DNA from: Diphasiastrum complanatum | Lineage: Eukaryota; Streptophyta; Lycopodiopsida; Lycopodiales; Lycopodiaceae | Assembly: GCA_029204225.1 (NCBI GenBank) | Contig: CM055109.1 | Location: 45,818,966-45,882,965, forward strand | Length of the DNA: 64,000 nucleotides | Direction: 5' to 3' | In this document: positions 37,501 through 46,815 of the stretch, in pieces | Numbering within the stretch: the first letter of the stretch is position 1 | Layout: each line of letters starts with the position of its first letter | The notes under the pieces: generated by a model | The model's database searches: none | The model's input: only the letters and a program-made list of their open reading frames with translations | Told to the model about the DNA's origin: nothing | Program-made: the position numbers and the translations under genes

Positions 37501-40500
37501 ATCTGCAGGATTTTGTATGCACATTTTTTTGTCCATACTTGTCATCACAGTTGCCTGTTGTGGAATTTGACAAAATCTGGCCAGCAGATCCATCCCCCAA
37601 TCAGTCACCTGCTTTCAGCTATGCGCACTCCCCAAAATATCCCAAAACCAAACTGTCTGGAATTCGGCCCTGCTGCGTTTTTTAACCTTCTTTGTTGTTT
37701 TGTGTGACTCGTTCCATACGAGTACGTACTGGAGCGTACAATATGTTCCGGCCTGAAATGTTCGGAACAGATTTCTGAGCTGGAATCTTATGTCATTCAT
37801 GTAGTTGTCCCTAATTGCAAAGACGGGTTGTTTCGAATCTTTTATTTTTTTGTGATGACAACTATAATTTGTGAATAATGCTAGAATCTAGATTTTGATG
37901 AAGCCTGCTTCACTGGCTATTGTAATCTCTTTGCAACTAGATTCTCATATTGATTTAGGCTATGTGTATATTGGGCATGAAGCAGACTTTGAAGCCAACA
38001 ATATCATATCTTTCGGCAGCTCAGCTAAACATTGTTCAAAATGCTCTGAAGGTATGGTTGAGCAAAATAATGGTGATGATATGCATATTGACAGTAAGTG
38101 TAGCTTGCGCCTTTTAGGGTACATTTTGTAGATTGCTTTGACCATGTGGCTTACTGATTTTGTTCATTGCAAATATGAACTCAAAATGATTTGTTGGTCG
38201 ACCTGCAGCTGGCATGTGAAGCTCATGACGGTCAAAAACGGAAAAGTGGAGAGCCATACATAACCCATCCTGTAGAAGTTGCAAGGATATTAGGACAGAT
38301 TGTAAGCAGTTAATGATACTATTTGTTAGTGTTGAAGTATTCTTTGTTGTGTGCTAATCATTCAGTAAACAATATGGCATGGTACTAACTTCCTTTACTT
38401 GTATAGGACTGTTGTATTGCATTGTACGGCTTCAATATGTTGGATTTCACTCAAATGGTTTGCTTGACGTTTGAATGTGCCACTTACGTATGTTGAATAA
38501 TCTGATTGCCAGAACGTAAGCTTGAACGTAAAAATGGTATAGAGCATGTGGTTCTATTACATACACTCATTTTAAGTCTGTGTTTTCTCTATCAACAGTT
38601 ACTGATGGTGGACTACATAATATTCTCTCCAGGAAATGGACTGGGAAACGATTGCAGCTGGTCTGTTGCATGATACAGTGGAAGATACAACTCTGGTAAC
38701 TTTTGAGAAAATAGAGGAGCTTTTTGGCCCAGTTGTACGACGCATAGTGGAAGGTGAAACTAAGGTATTATATTTGTTGCAAGGAGCTTCTTGTTTTAGC
38801 TCAGAAGACCATTATATGATTTTGAGCAAGGTTGGTATCATTATGGCAATGTGCAGGTTTCCAAACTTGGAAAACTTAATTGTTCACAATCTGAGGCTGT
38901 TGGACGCGATGTTAAAGCTGATGATCTGAGACAAATGTTTCTTGCAATGACAGAAGAGGTATGGCTTTTGCCCTGAAGATGAAAGGGAATGCAACCGTTT
39001 TTGCTTAAATAATATTTTTGGGGTTTTAAAATTTGATTACTCAGTCGGGTATGAGAGAGTTTGTGTTAAGATCAACGAAATAACGTGTGCCATGAGGAGC
39101 CTATGATTTTCATGGCAGTTGAATATTCCTTTTACAAACCTCACGTCTGTAGAATACTATCACAGGTTTGTGTGTTTGCGCGGAGTGTGTGCTTCTATCA
39201 CCTAACATCAGATAGCTGGAAATTGGAATGCAACTACCAGTCATAACAACATTAAGGGATGAAACTTTGTGTACATATTGAAATTCTCCAATTGGATGCA
39301 ATCATGTATAATATTGAAAACAAGATATTATTTTCATACAAAATCTAAAGTACATAATACCATGATTTGTAAAGTGCTTATCAATCAAGAGCACATCCAC
39401 ACAAGATCTTCCATAAAACAATGAAATAGAATATCTAAACTGTCATTTACATAACCACCACATTTTTCTCGAATCTAAATTGTGGACTGCTACCCATTTG
39501 ATACAAATGTTTTTGATTACCTATGATTTTGAGACTTTTGACCATCAGATATAATTAAACCATGGAATATCACCCAGGCTTCCCAGAGTTGAAACTGGTT
39601 CTCGTTTCGAACAAGGAGGTGGAAACCGTAGTGTATGGCAGTGGGTCACTCGAGCTAGGGGCTTTATAGGATTGTTCCATATTAAGCCAAGGTCTTTTGA
39701 CTCACTCAAAAATAAACTTTACGGGGATCAAATCATACATAACAGAATGAAAGAGGTTTGATTACCTGTGCATTGTCAAGTCGCTTGGGGTGAACCAGTA
39801 GATGCATTGAATGAGCTACACTTGGTAAGATGGCGTAGTACAATTTTTAGATGCTTGGGTAGTATTTAATATCTGGGCCTGTCATGATAAACGACCATGG
39901 AAAATGCTAAATGTAATAGAAATAACATGAGACATGTATAACCAGCATGCGAGATGTGTCATTTGAAGAAAGACGACAAAACAACCTGGACACGGGATCC
40001 ACACAACCACATGGAGTAGGAGGAGAACTATAATGGTGGTTACTTGTGGACAAGAAGATATGCTTGTGAAGATAAATTGAGCCATGAAGGGGTTCTTGTG
40101 AGCATTGCAAGGAAAATAGAAGGGAGGGTGAAAAAGGGCAAATGTGCAAGCAAGAAGGATCTACAACAACTCAATGAAGAAGCTTGATCAATCATGACAG
40201 AAAATATGTGGAGCTTCATCTGTGCAAGGGTTATAGCCATTAGGAAAGCAAGATGAATAATAGTGCCGATGTAAAGTTTCTAGCTGGTTAACGAAAGGGA
40301 AGAAATCTTTCAGCCATCTTCCAACCACACAAAAGTGTGAGGGCATCGGGTTGGAAATTGATAGCCGTCTTGATTTACCTGTGTACCATAGTTGCACCCC
40401 CCATCCAGAAATGCATTTCTGGTTTGGGGGAGCCTTTTTCGGTAACGGTTTTATTTATTTATTATTTATTTATATTTTTGTGGGCAATATGCGTATCAGA

Positions 40501-43500
40501 TTAAAGTTCTGACTTTTGTTTTGCAAATACATGTATGTCTTTGATCAATATTTCCTAGAAGCTAAAGTTTTGCCTGGAAACTTGAACCACTCCTCCCATC
40601 CCGTAGACGAAAATCAAGAGTGCAGCCGATGGAGGAGTCACCTGTCTGTCGTGACTAGATAGAGAGAACAGGAAGAAAAAGACGAAGAAAATGGGAAGGG
40701 TCCCCAATATGTCTCAACAGGACCAATATGTAGCATCTAGAGGAAGGAAAATTAGTTTTTGGCCAGTGATGATTTAAAAAAATTACCAATTCAACCCACC
40801 TTGAAGCCATGACGATTGCTGTAGAACAGTCAGGCAGATCACTTTGGGGATATTCTCCAATGGTAAGGACAAATTACTGAGTTGGATGGTGAGGATGATT
40901 GGATGGAGTGGAGCAAGCACACATGAACTATTTCAATGTCAGAGCTGCTGTGGTGGCCCCCATTTGACGACCTACGGAGAAGTACAAAGTTTGTATGAGA
41001 GTATAAATGCATTGCAAGAGCAGGTTGCTCAACTGATCCCTCTTCAGGGCAAAAATGGTAGGTTGAAGTTTGAAAATGAAGTGCTAAAGGCCAGAATGTA
41101 ATGCAAAAGCAAATGAAAGATTATGTTGATGAGGTTCAACAAAATTATATTAAGTTTAGCCAACTCATTATGGGGTATGAGGGTGATATCTGTTGGAGCT
41201 ACACTAGTTTTGGAGGTTCAGATACTCAAAGAATCAGTTAAGGCCTGATCGACCTTGGATGCGACACAATGAGCTGTAGGTAGTGGTCTTAAATAGTGGT
41301 TTACGGTGGTTTGGTGCCTCATTCTGCACACCGCCTAGTAGGTAGTGAAGTTCTTGAGAAAACAACCCTTATCATTTGGTATAAAGGCAAAGGTTTCACG
41401 GAAGGTTGAGCAAAATCCTCATCAAATTGAGAGATCTTTCATCATATAGGATTTATATCGTGGCACGCTAATTCAAGGTTGAAATCTCCTTGTCTTCAAA
41501 GAGGAGAATGGGCAGGTGAGATTTCGGAGCAACATTATAGGATGGCTTTTAGTGTTCTGATTCAACGAAACATACGTTTCTGTGGAATCCACAAGCTCAT
41601 GTGACCTCATGCGAGGCTAGTGCGCACTGTGCCCTTCGTCACATTCGTCTCTTTGCATTTCAGAGATTCTTTCTTTTAGTAATCTGAATACCATCTCCAA
41701 AATATACAGGTGAAACAGTGAAATCAAACCAATATGATCTGATGTGGAGTTGAAGTCTTGTAATGGATCATCCATGGCAACGTGGCCCACATTGCAAGGA
41801 TCAGTTCATTATTTACCTCTACATATGCACAGTACATAGGCTACATACCAACAATCGCATACCACACTTGTGTCTTTCTTTGCAAGCATACAAGAATACA
41901 TTCTTTATGTTTTTGAAGGCCACCTTCATTTTTTACTTTGTATAAGCTATATTCCAGAAACATTTTCTGATCAAAGTGGTGGTAACCGAGTAATATCGGC
42001 TCCTGACTGCATATTCTGATTACTTATTTATTGTGAGTCTACCTTTTTGGAGAACTGGTATTTCATTAATGTAAACAAGATTGCAATCTTTCTTTCTTAC
42101 CTTACTTTTTAAACGGTCTGCTGTCTTCTTACTTCAATTGGGTACTTTAATGTTTTTACAGTTTTAGAACTTTTTGTAGTACTGTGGAGGTCATGACGTG
42201 TGTATTTTGAGGGCCGTGTGGGTTTGTTTCTCGTAAGGCTTTTCTTTGTATGGCTATTACTAAAAACATCATTACGTAGTTGACACTCGTAGCATGCTGA
42301 CTTCCCTCTGTCTGCACTTCTATGGTACTTCAGTATATAAATGTAAACTGCCTTGATTTTTATTAAAAAAAGGCATCCGATGGCTTATCTATGTGTTATT
42401 AGAATTTATTTTGTTGATGAGCAGCAGTATTTCCATGATTCCTTTGTTAACAGGAAATATGTTTTTACTATGGTGTAAGCTTACAGTGGTCATTTCTATG
42501 CAGCCATATAAACTTGATGCCATTCTTACTTTCATTTTTGAAACTGAGCGAGTCAGTGCCTAAGTATTCCATTTGTCTCTCCTTGAATGTTTTAAGATTC
42601 CTTGAATTTAATGCCAAAAGCATAGAAGCATTAGCTGATCAAATCCTTTTCAAATGTTTTTGTGAAGCTGGAGCTACTGCACTTGTTAACTTTAATCTTC
42701 GTATTATCTTTCCTATAGATTGTTGTCTGTTGCTTGTATGAATCAATATGTCGTTCATTTTTGCAGATCTTAAGCTTGCTTCTATGCAAATCTGACGCTT
42801 TGATGTCCTGTCAGGTCCGTGTAATTATTGTCAAACTTGCAGACAGGCTTCATAACATGCGTACGTTATCCTACATGCCCCTGCACAAGCAGGTTAGTTA
42901 TTATATTTTGTATTTGTTCAGGATACTCCAAATTATGTGATCTCTAGAAGATTCTAACTTGTGAAAGACATCATTGATTATATTGGCAGCACCAAATTGC
43001 AAGGGAGACACTGCAGGTCTTTGCACCACTCGCAAGACTTTTGGGAATGTACAGGATTAAGGTGTGTTATTTTGATTCCTAAGTTCCAACATCATGTTGA
43101 AGTGTGTTAACAAGTCAATTGCTCTGCTTAATAATTTTGGTTCATCAATTGAATCAGATCCACTGCGCATAGTCTATAACTTTGTATCGAGCTATTAGAA
43201 GAACTCGCCTGAGTCTCTTTTTCAATTGCTGCTTTTGCTTCAACTTGAAGTGGTTCAAGGCCTCCTGCTCTCGTCACTTAATGTGAAGTGATAATTATCC
43301 GAGTTGACCAAATAGATTAACATGTTTGGATGCCCATTATTTTGACAAATCAAATAACACCAATAAGCTCTATGGACTCTTGAATTAGACTTTATCGATG
43401 AAAGAAGGCTGGGAAATTTTATGTACAGATTGATTGATGCCTTATTCAATAAGCAACTTTGCCTCTGGTTTGGTAAAGGACTCAGTACTGGTTAAAGGAT

Positions 43501-45143
43501 GGTCTTGCTCTTTTACTGTGACTTGAGGATGAGCATCTTCATGTTTTGCCCAAACAGTACGGTGTGGCCCATTTACATTGTTTAAATTGCACGTTAGAAG
43601 GGTGAGAGTTGATGACCTTTACAAATTTTGAGCTTTTTTTGAGTTTTAAATGTGTGTGAGAGGGACTACACTCACACTAAATCAAAGATAGAAACTTTTT
43701 TTTTTTAAAAACTGGAGCTTTATATCATTGACAATAGATTTTGAGTTGTTCTCGTTAAGGTTTGTACTAGGGAACATTTTTTAACAATATCAAACGATAG
43801 CTTCTAGGATCAATTGCGAGCATAATACTGTTAGACTTAATTATGACTTCAACTGGAAAAGCAATGCCTCATCTCTCAGCGCTGATGAGATTACCTGATG
43901 AAGTAGATGCTATCTCTAGATAATATATTTCTTGTCAACTCATTTGTTGAGGTCATGGCAGCCTAGATGACCTGGGAGGTTTAAATCTTCAGAGATTCCC
44001 AGGCTCAAAAAGTCTGTTCTTTGGATGAAAAGTAAATATTCTGTCCGATCAAACTCCTTGAAGTGCTTGTGTAGGACTGTTTGTAGAAGACACCTCGCAA
44101 AGTATAAGCTGTTCAGAATATTGGTTGGAATCCAGGTTTAGGTTTTCTGACTCCTTGAGCCCGCAACAAGTTCTCTAATCTTGTTAATTCCTCATTGGGT
44201 TGAGGCAAGGCTAGTTGCATTCTTAAGAGTGGTGCAAGAAAGAGCAAATCAGTGTATTTTTTTTATATTCCATGGAATTGTTGCAGGAAAGGGCATAATG
44301 GATGGAAGAATTAATCATGTCTAGTTTTAACCATCATTGCTTCATGTCTTGTCTAGAATGTAGAGATCATCTTGGCAGCCTGTTTTGCAAAGTTGGACCT
44401 TTCTTTGAGCTCTCAGTGCTTCATGACTTAGTAGGACGCTTAAATTGTATAGGTTTTGAAATTAAGATAATCTTTGAAAGTTCTACGGTCCTCAGGCATC
44501 ACCTTTACTTTTTACTTTCCAATCATGTCATTTTCCGGTCCAGTCAAGAGGATGTATTTAACAGTTTTAACTGTACAAAGTTCAACTGCAATCAGTCATC
44601 TTAATTTGTAATTTGTAAGCATAATGTGATTTCTTTGTGCATAATACAGATTTGTGAAAATTGTTGCATGAACGGTTTATACTAATTTAGCCTGTTTTTT
44701 TCCCAGTCTGAACTTGAGGACCTATCATTTATGTATGCGCATCCGGTAGAATATGCTGATCTGAAGAAGCGTGTTGAAGAGGTTTTCAAGGAGCAGGAAG
44801 AAATGATTCTGGAGGTGAGTGTTCCAGAAGCATTTATTTACTTTGATGATTCTTTCTTTGCTATTTTTCTCCTTTTTGGTTGTCAACAGATTATAAAGGA
44901 ATGTGAAACTTCACCAAGTTATTGCGCTGGATATTGGGTGCTGTTGGTCTTTTGCAATATGATTAGGTGGAACACATGTTGGAGAAATGATATAAGCCGT
45001 TTCGTTTTGAAAGTTGCTTTTACAATAACAACTGGTGTTATGCAGGCGAAGAAGTCCTTGACATGGAAAATTTCTCGGGATCAGTTCCTTAACTATGTGA
45101 CTTTGGATGTAGATGTTGTAACAGTCTGTAAGGAGCTTTACAG
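28360..45143 (+). CDS. RSH1: RelA/SpoT homologue, RSH1 type ((p)ppGpp hydrolase/synthetase family), 10 exons, 3' part missing
   Basis: Plant RSH proteins make or break the alarmone (p)ppGpp in plastids. RSH1 is the class regarded mainly as a hydrolase. Joining 28,360-28,575, 28,984-29,172, 37,986-38,051, 38,209-38,301, 38,633-38,764, 38,857-38,958, 42,815-42,892, 42,990-43,061, 44,707-44,814 and 45,046-45,143 gives about 384 residues with GT-AG introns, all phase 0 except the last donor. The HD hydrolase domain is complete: the metal-site His in YITHPVEV, the HDTVED motif and the Asp of [12 protein letters not shown] are all present. The order and size of exons 3-10 follow Arabidopsis RSH1 residue for residue as I recall it. 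The synthetase, TGS and ACT regions are not found. Introns 2, 6 and 10 are very large. I see no frameshift or stop inside an exon. Confidence 0.93.
28984..29172 (+). CDS. RSH1: RSH1 exon 2: N-terminal region ending in TVSTLWQ
   Basis: The acceptor TTTTAATGGCAG precedes 28,984 and the donor CAG|GTGTGT follows 29,172, giving 63 codons in phase 0. The exon ends CTVSTLWQ, which corresponds to VETLWE just before the hydrolase domain in Arabidopsis RSH1, and exon 3 continues exactly from there. The rest aligns only loosely (W..Y, GF..P, C positions). Confidence 0.75.
29553..30016 (+). pseudogene. Possible degenerate Ty3-like fragment
   Basis: An open frame of about 150 residues in the sense direction. 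One block ([19 protein letters not shown]) resembles the IWVVVDRLSKYAHF block of Ty3 integrase, but neighbouring blocks are not recognisable. It may be a decayed fragment or chance. I do not regard it as an exon. Confidence 0.3.
30034..30463 (-). repeat. 3' LTR of the TRIM-like element
   Basis: 430 bases. The terminal TG is mutated to TC on the plus-strand left end, and the unit ends GTAACA. Relative to its partner it lacks about 45 bases near 30,380. Confidence 0.88.
30464..30745 (-). other. Interior of the TRIM-like element, with PPT and PBS
   Basis: 282 non-coding bases. The polypurine tract lies at its left end (about 30,464-30,476) and the primer binding site at its right end (30,733-30,744), both read on the minus strand. 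Confidence 0.8.
30746..31218 (-). repeat. 5' LTR of the TRIM-like element
   Basis: 473 bases from TGTCAGAAACACC to GTAACA on the plus strand. It matches the partner LTR over its full length apart from short indels. Confidence 0.88.
31362..31612 (-). repeat. 3' LTR (partial) of the collapsed Ty3 element
   Basis: From AGCACTCCTCCTGGCT to GGGTCCCTAACA it matches 33,279-33,516. Left of about 31,362 the match stops, so the LTR is truncated or strongly diverged. A polypurine run (minus strand AAAGGGGGAGGGAA) lies at 31,613-31,626. Confidence 0.82.
31627..32720 (-). pseudogene. Broken integrase with chromodomain-like C-terminus
   Basis: Read leftwards in several frames: [16 protein letters not shown], then [34 protein letters not shown] (catalytic Glu), [12 protein letters not shown] and the [16 protein letters not shown]-type end, then an EYLVHWKGS block typical of a chromodomain, with a stop in it. 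Frameshifts near 32,525 and 32,300 and the loss of everything before the core make it non-functional. Confidence 0.85.
32690..32880. other. GC-rich patch inside the Ty3 remnant
   Basis: About 190 bases of visibly high GC, with repeated GCGCAGG, GGACCCTGC and TGGCCAGT words, sit between the integrase remnant and the AT-rich leader. It is foreign to both neighbours in composition and has no coding signature. Confidence 0.6.
33056..33069 (-). other. Primer binding site of the collapsed Ty3 element
   Basis: The minus strand reads TGGTATCAGAGCCA, two bases from the LTR edge, matching initiator tRNA-Met. Confidence 0.88.
33072..33516 (-). repeat. 5' LTR of the collapsed Ty3 element
   Basis: 445 bases from TGTTACAATCAC to GGTCCCGAACA on the plus strand. 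Its right 240 bases match the partial 3' LTR. Confidence 0.88.
33517..35008. other. Intronic non-coding DNA with AAGCTT-like inverted repeats
   Basis: There is no gene. From about 34,190 to 34,460 the sequence is dominated by TTTAAGCTT, AAACTTAAG and related words in both orientations, giving many short inverted repeats. The rest may include the leader of the element whose primer site is at 35,009. Confidence 0.4.
35009..35627 (-). mobile_element. Possible LTR with primer binding site, minus strand
   Basis: On the minus strand TGGTACTAGAGCC (35,009-35,021) resembles a primer binding site with two changes, and TG at 35,024 would start an LTR. CTATGTATATAGAGG near 35,309-35,323 could be its TATA box. 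The right edge is a guess (a CCA near 35,627), as no second copy is present. Confidence 0.4.
35905..36735 (-). pseudogene. Ty3/gypsy RNase H-integrase fragment
   Basis: Reading leftwards: the RNase H end ([29 protein letters not shown]), the linker with DALSR-like sequence, the integrase zinc domain ([19 protein letters not shown]) and part of the core ([40 protein letters not shown]). The second catalytic Asp has become Asn, and stops and frameshifts occur. It is inactive. Confidence 0.85.
36736..37985 (+). other. 3' part of RSH1 intron 2
   Basis: Nothing is recognised apart from the branch/acceptor region ending GAAGCAG before exon 3. Confidence 0.5.
37986..38051 (+). CDS. RSH1: RSH1 exon 3 (22 codons)
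   Basis: It encodes [18 protein letters not shown] and then NALK, between the acceptor GAAGCAG and the donor AAG|GTATGG. It has the same length and position as the DLFPSISYLP...VQKGLK segment of Arabidopsis RSH1, at the start of the hydrolase domain. This match also supports exon 2. Confidence 0.9.
38209..38301 (+). CDS. RSH1: RSH1 exon 4: start of HD domain
   Basis: 31 codons: [20 protein letters not shown], continuing [11 protein letters not shown]. It carries the GEPYI.HP block with the first metal-binding His. The acceptor is CTGCAG and the donor ATT|GTAAGC. Confidence 0.95.
38633..38764 (+). CDS. RSH1: RSH1 exon 5: HDTVED motif
   Basis: 44 codons beginning [19 protein letters not shown]. 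It contains the His-Asp pair of the hydrolase site and ends IVEGETK. The acceptor is CTCCAG and the donor AAG|GTATTA. Confidence 0.97.
38857..38958 (+). CDS. RSH1: RSH1 exon 6
   Basis: 34 codons: [16 protein letters not shown], then [17 protein letters not shown], the conserved helix of the HD domain. The acceptor is GTGCAG and the donor GAG|GTATGG. Confidence 0.97.
38959..42814 (+). other. RSH1 intron 6 (3.9 kb)
   Basis: No transposon domain is recognised. One open frame (40,844-41,101) with a coiled-coil-like end is listed separately. Otherwise I see nothing. Confidence 0.85.
40844..41101 (+). other. Intronic open frame of unknown meaning
   Basis: 85 codons in intron 6. The last 35 residues ([18 protein letters not shown] and on to [10 protein letters not shown]) look like a short coiled coil. 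I know of no family match and no promoter is visible. It may be a relic of a retroelement Gag or chance. Confidence 0.2.
42815..42892 (+). CDS. RSH1: RSH1 exon 7: [10 protein letters not shown] motif
   Basis: 26 codons: [18 protein letters not shown], then SYMPLHKQ. It holds the conserved Asp of the hydrolase site and one of the most conserved blocks of all Rel/Spo proteins. The acceptor is TGTCAG and the donor CAG|GTTAGT. Confidence 0.97.
42990..43061 (+). CDS. RSH1: RSH1 exon 8
   Basis: 24 codons: [20 protein letters not shown], then YRIK. It is the ET..(I/V)(Y/F)APLA.(R/L)LG block. The acceptor is TTGGCAG and the donor AAG|GTGTGT. Confidence 0.97.
43062..44706 (+). other. RSH1 intron 8 (1.6 kb)
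   Basis: Nothing is recognised inside. It ends in a long pyrimidine tract and CCCAG. Confidence 0.85.
44707..44814 (+). CDS. RSH1: RSH1 exon 9
   Basis: 36 codons beginning [19 protein letters not shown], the E.LEDL.F.Y block that closes the hydrolase domain, followed by a charged helix ending EEMILE. The donor is GAG|GTGAGT. Confidence 0.97.
45046..45143 (+). CDS. RSH1: RSH1 exon 10 (last exon in window)
   Basis: [18 protein letters not shown], then a stretch ending TVCKELY plus a split codon, up to TACAG|GTACTT. It is the linker toward the synthetase domain. The donor is phase 2, as expected for the following serine codon. The next exon (an IYKAALKS-like segment) is not found downstream. 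Confidence 0.95.
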
Positions 45144-46083
45144 GTACTTGATGCACAAAAAGTTCTCCATTTGTACAGAAGCTTTTATTTTGTGAGTTTT
45201 TATGTTGCATGTCCATATTTACCTTACTGGAGAACTGTAGACCTTGAGGTGAGAAGGGAGTTATTGATCAACAGGTCATGTTTGTTGGAAAAAATATTTC
45301 ATCTCACTATGTAAAGAGGAGAGTATGCTAATTACGTGACAAAGGGACTCTAGCATTCATCATCACAAAATCATGAGAGATGTCTGATTGTGTGTACATG
45401 AGTTGATGTAAGTGCATGCTCTAGGATCATTATACAACACTCGTCAACAAAATCAAGCCACATACTAAAGAAAATATTGTTATTTCTTTTCATAGAGAGA
45501 GCTGAAAAACCTTGTTAAGGACATATGCGCACATACTATGCCATATCGAGTATAGAAGGTCAGTTGATCGTAAGTTATGCTTTAGGCTAGTAACCTAGGC
45601 TAGGCATCTTAGACCATATTGGGTGAGGTGTGCCACAAGCAGTGATATATGAGCATGTCCACGACCTACCAGAGATGTGTGTATAAGAGACATATGTCCT
45701 CTTTGTTTGCCTTTCTTTAATCCAAGCATCTTTAAAAGTCGATGTAGCATTCGAAGCGTATAGTGATGTTGATTTTCATACTTGTAGTTGCAAAGATGCA
45801 CCCAATACATCTAATAGCACCAAATCAACCTTGTTGTTCACTTTTCTAACAGTAACTTGACAAAACTCATAGCCATGCATCATTGGGTTGCCATTGAAAA
45901 CTTTACCTCAAATATAGCATGACTAAAACAAATATAAGTATCATTCTTTTAGACATTATTATTGATTTATCCATCATGGTAGGAATAGTTGTGTCGAACC
46001 GCAGTTCGAACCGAGAAAAAAAACAAACGGCTTGAACTGCTTTTTTGGCATTTTCTAGAGGACTGTCACGGGAGTTGGGCGTG
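45144..46083 (+). other. Start of RSH1 intron 10, nothing recognised
   Basis: No further RSH1 exon and no element is seen before the LINE array. Intron 10 therefore continues through the array and beyond the window, or the gene is cut off here. Confidence 0.6.
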
Positions 46084-46815
46084 ATGCCAAAAGGCGTATA
46101 AGACGAGCAAGCACATCAGATAAAGTGGAACCAAGACGGAGCAATGCCGTCAAACAACATAACTAAAACCAAACTAACTAAGAAGAGGATAATGTCCAGG
46201 ATTATAGGGTACGAAGACCACCATTTACAGATTCAACTGGCATCTGTTCAATGCTCTAACTCTCTCACTAACTATGAACAATCTCAGATATCTCATTAAT
46301 AGCAACAGGTATAATATCTACAAAACGAATGATACCATCCCTGTAGATCAACCGCTTTCCATTCGTTAGAGCCTCCTGTTTTGCTTTTTTCCGTTCTTCA
46401 ACCTGAATGAAAGTAAGGTCTTCATCTAGGTATATTGTGGTGCCCCGCAGTGTAGATCTCTTCCCTAGTACTTCATGATGACCAATCGCAGATGCAAAGC
46501 GTATGACAAGAGTATCTGGATCTTTCTTAGGCCGCCATGCAGTATCCATATCTTTGTGATGGTGTTGAAGACTCTCTTCAAGAAACTTTTTTGCTTCACC
46601 AACAACATCATGGGAGTTTGTAATACCTCTGACTCGGACATTTAGAGCCTTTTGCTCTCGCAAACAGCTCTCGGTGAACGTAGCTGAGATAAATGAGGGT
46701 GGAGGTGGTAGAACAATAGTATTAGGGCCTTTAAGCACATTTGCCCAGGATCGACAACGGTATGATGTTGTTCCACTTGACTTTCAAGCTATTGGATCTT
46801 AGCGGAAGTAGTCGA
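46084..46815 (-). mobile_element. ORF1-only LINE derivative, copy 1 (truncated)
   Basis: Reading leftwards it contains the ORF1 nucleic-acid-binding part, a short 3' untranslated region and the shared hairpin (46,084-46,097). Then it breaks off before the AATAAA and TC tail. There is no ORF2 between ORF1 and the 3' end, as in the better-preserved copy at 50,332-51,489. The 5' side is fused to ORF2 of the next copy. Confidence 0.8.
46268..46815 (-). pseudogene. LINE ORF1 fragment (RRM-like and C-terminal domain)
   Basis: The main block runs from KALNVRVRGITNSHDVV through LVIRFASAIGHHEVL and IYLDEDLTFIQVEERKK to GKRLIYRDGIIRFVD. This is the layout of L1-type ORF1 proteins, which bind the element RNA: RRM-like fold, then a basic C-terminal domain. 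The coiled coil is only partly present. One stop separates it from the upstream SAKI..LESQV part. Confidence 0.8.

Larger units (their letters stand above)
29173..37985 (+). other. RSH1 intron 2 (8.8 kb), filled with retroelements
   Basis: It runs from GTGTGT to the acceptor GAAGCAG. It contains a weak Ty3-like piece, a small LTR element with target duplication, a collapsed Ty3 element, a possible LTR and another Ty3 fragment. The clear ones are all on the minus strand, antisense to the gene. Confidence 0.85.

Noticed and set aside
37485-37685. [16 protein letters not shown] block as a candidate for the RSH1 exon before the HD domain
   Set aside because: The similarity was weak and no donor follows. 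The exon at 37,986-38,051 fits exactly in length, phase and sequence.
40844-41101. Independent gene inside RSH1 intron 6
   Set aside because: The coiled-coil-like end is suggestive, but there is no start context, promoter, homology or splice support. Listed only with low confidence.
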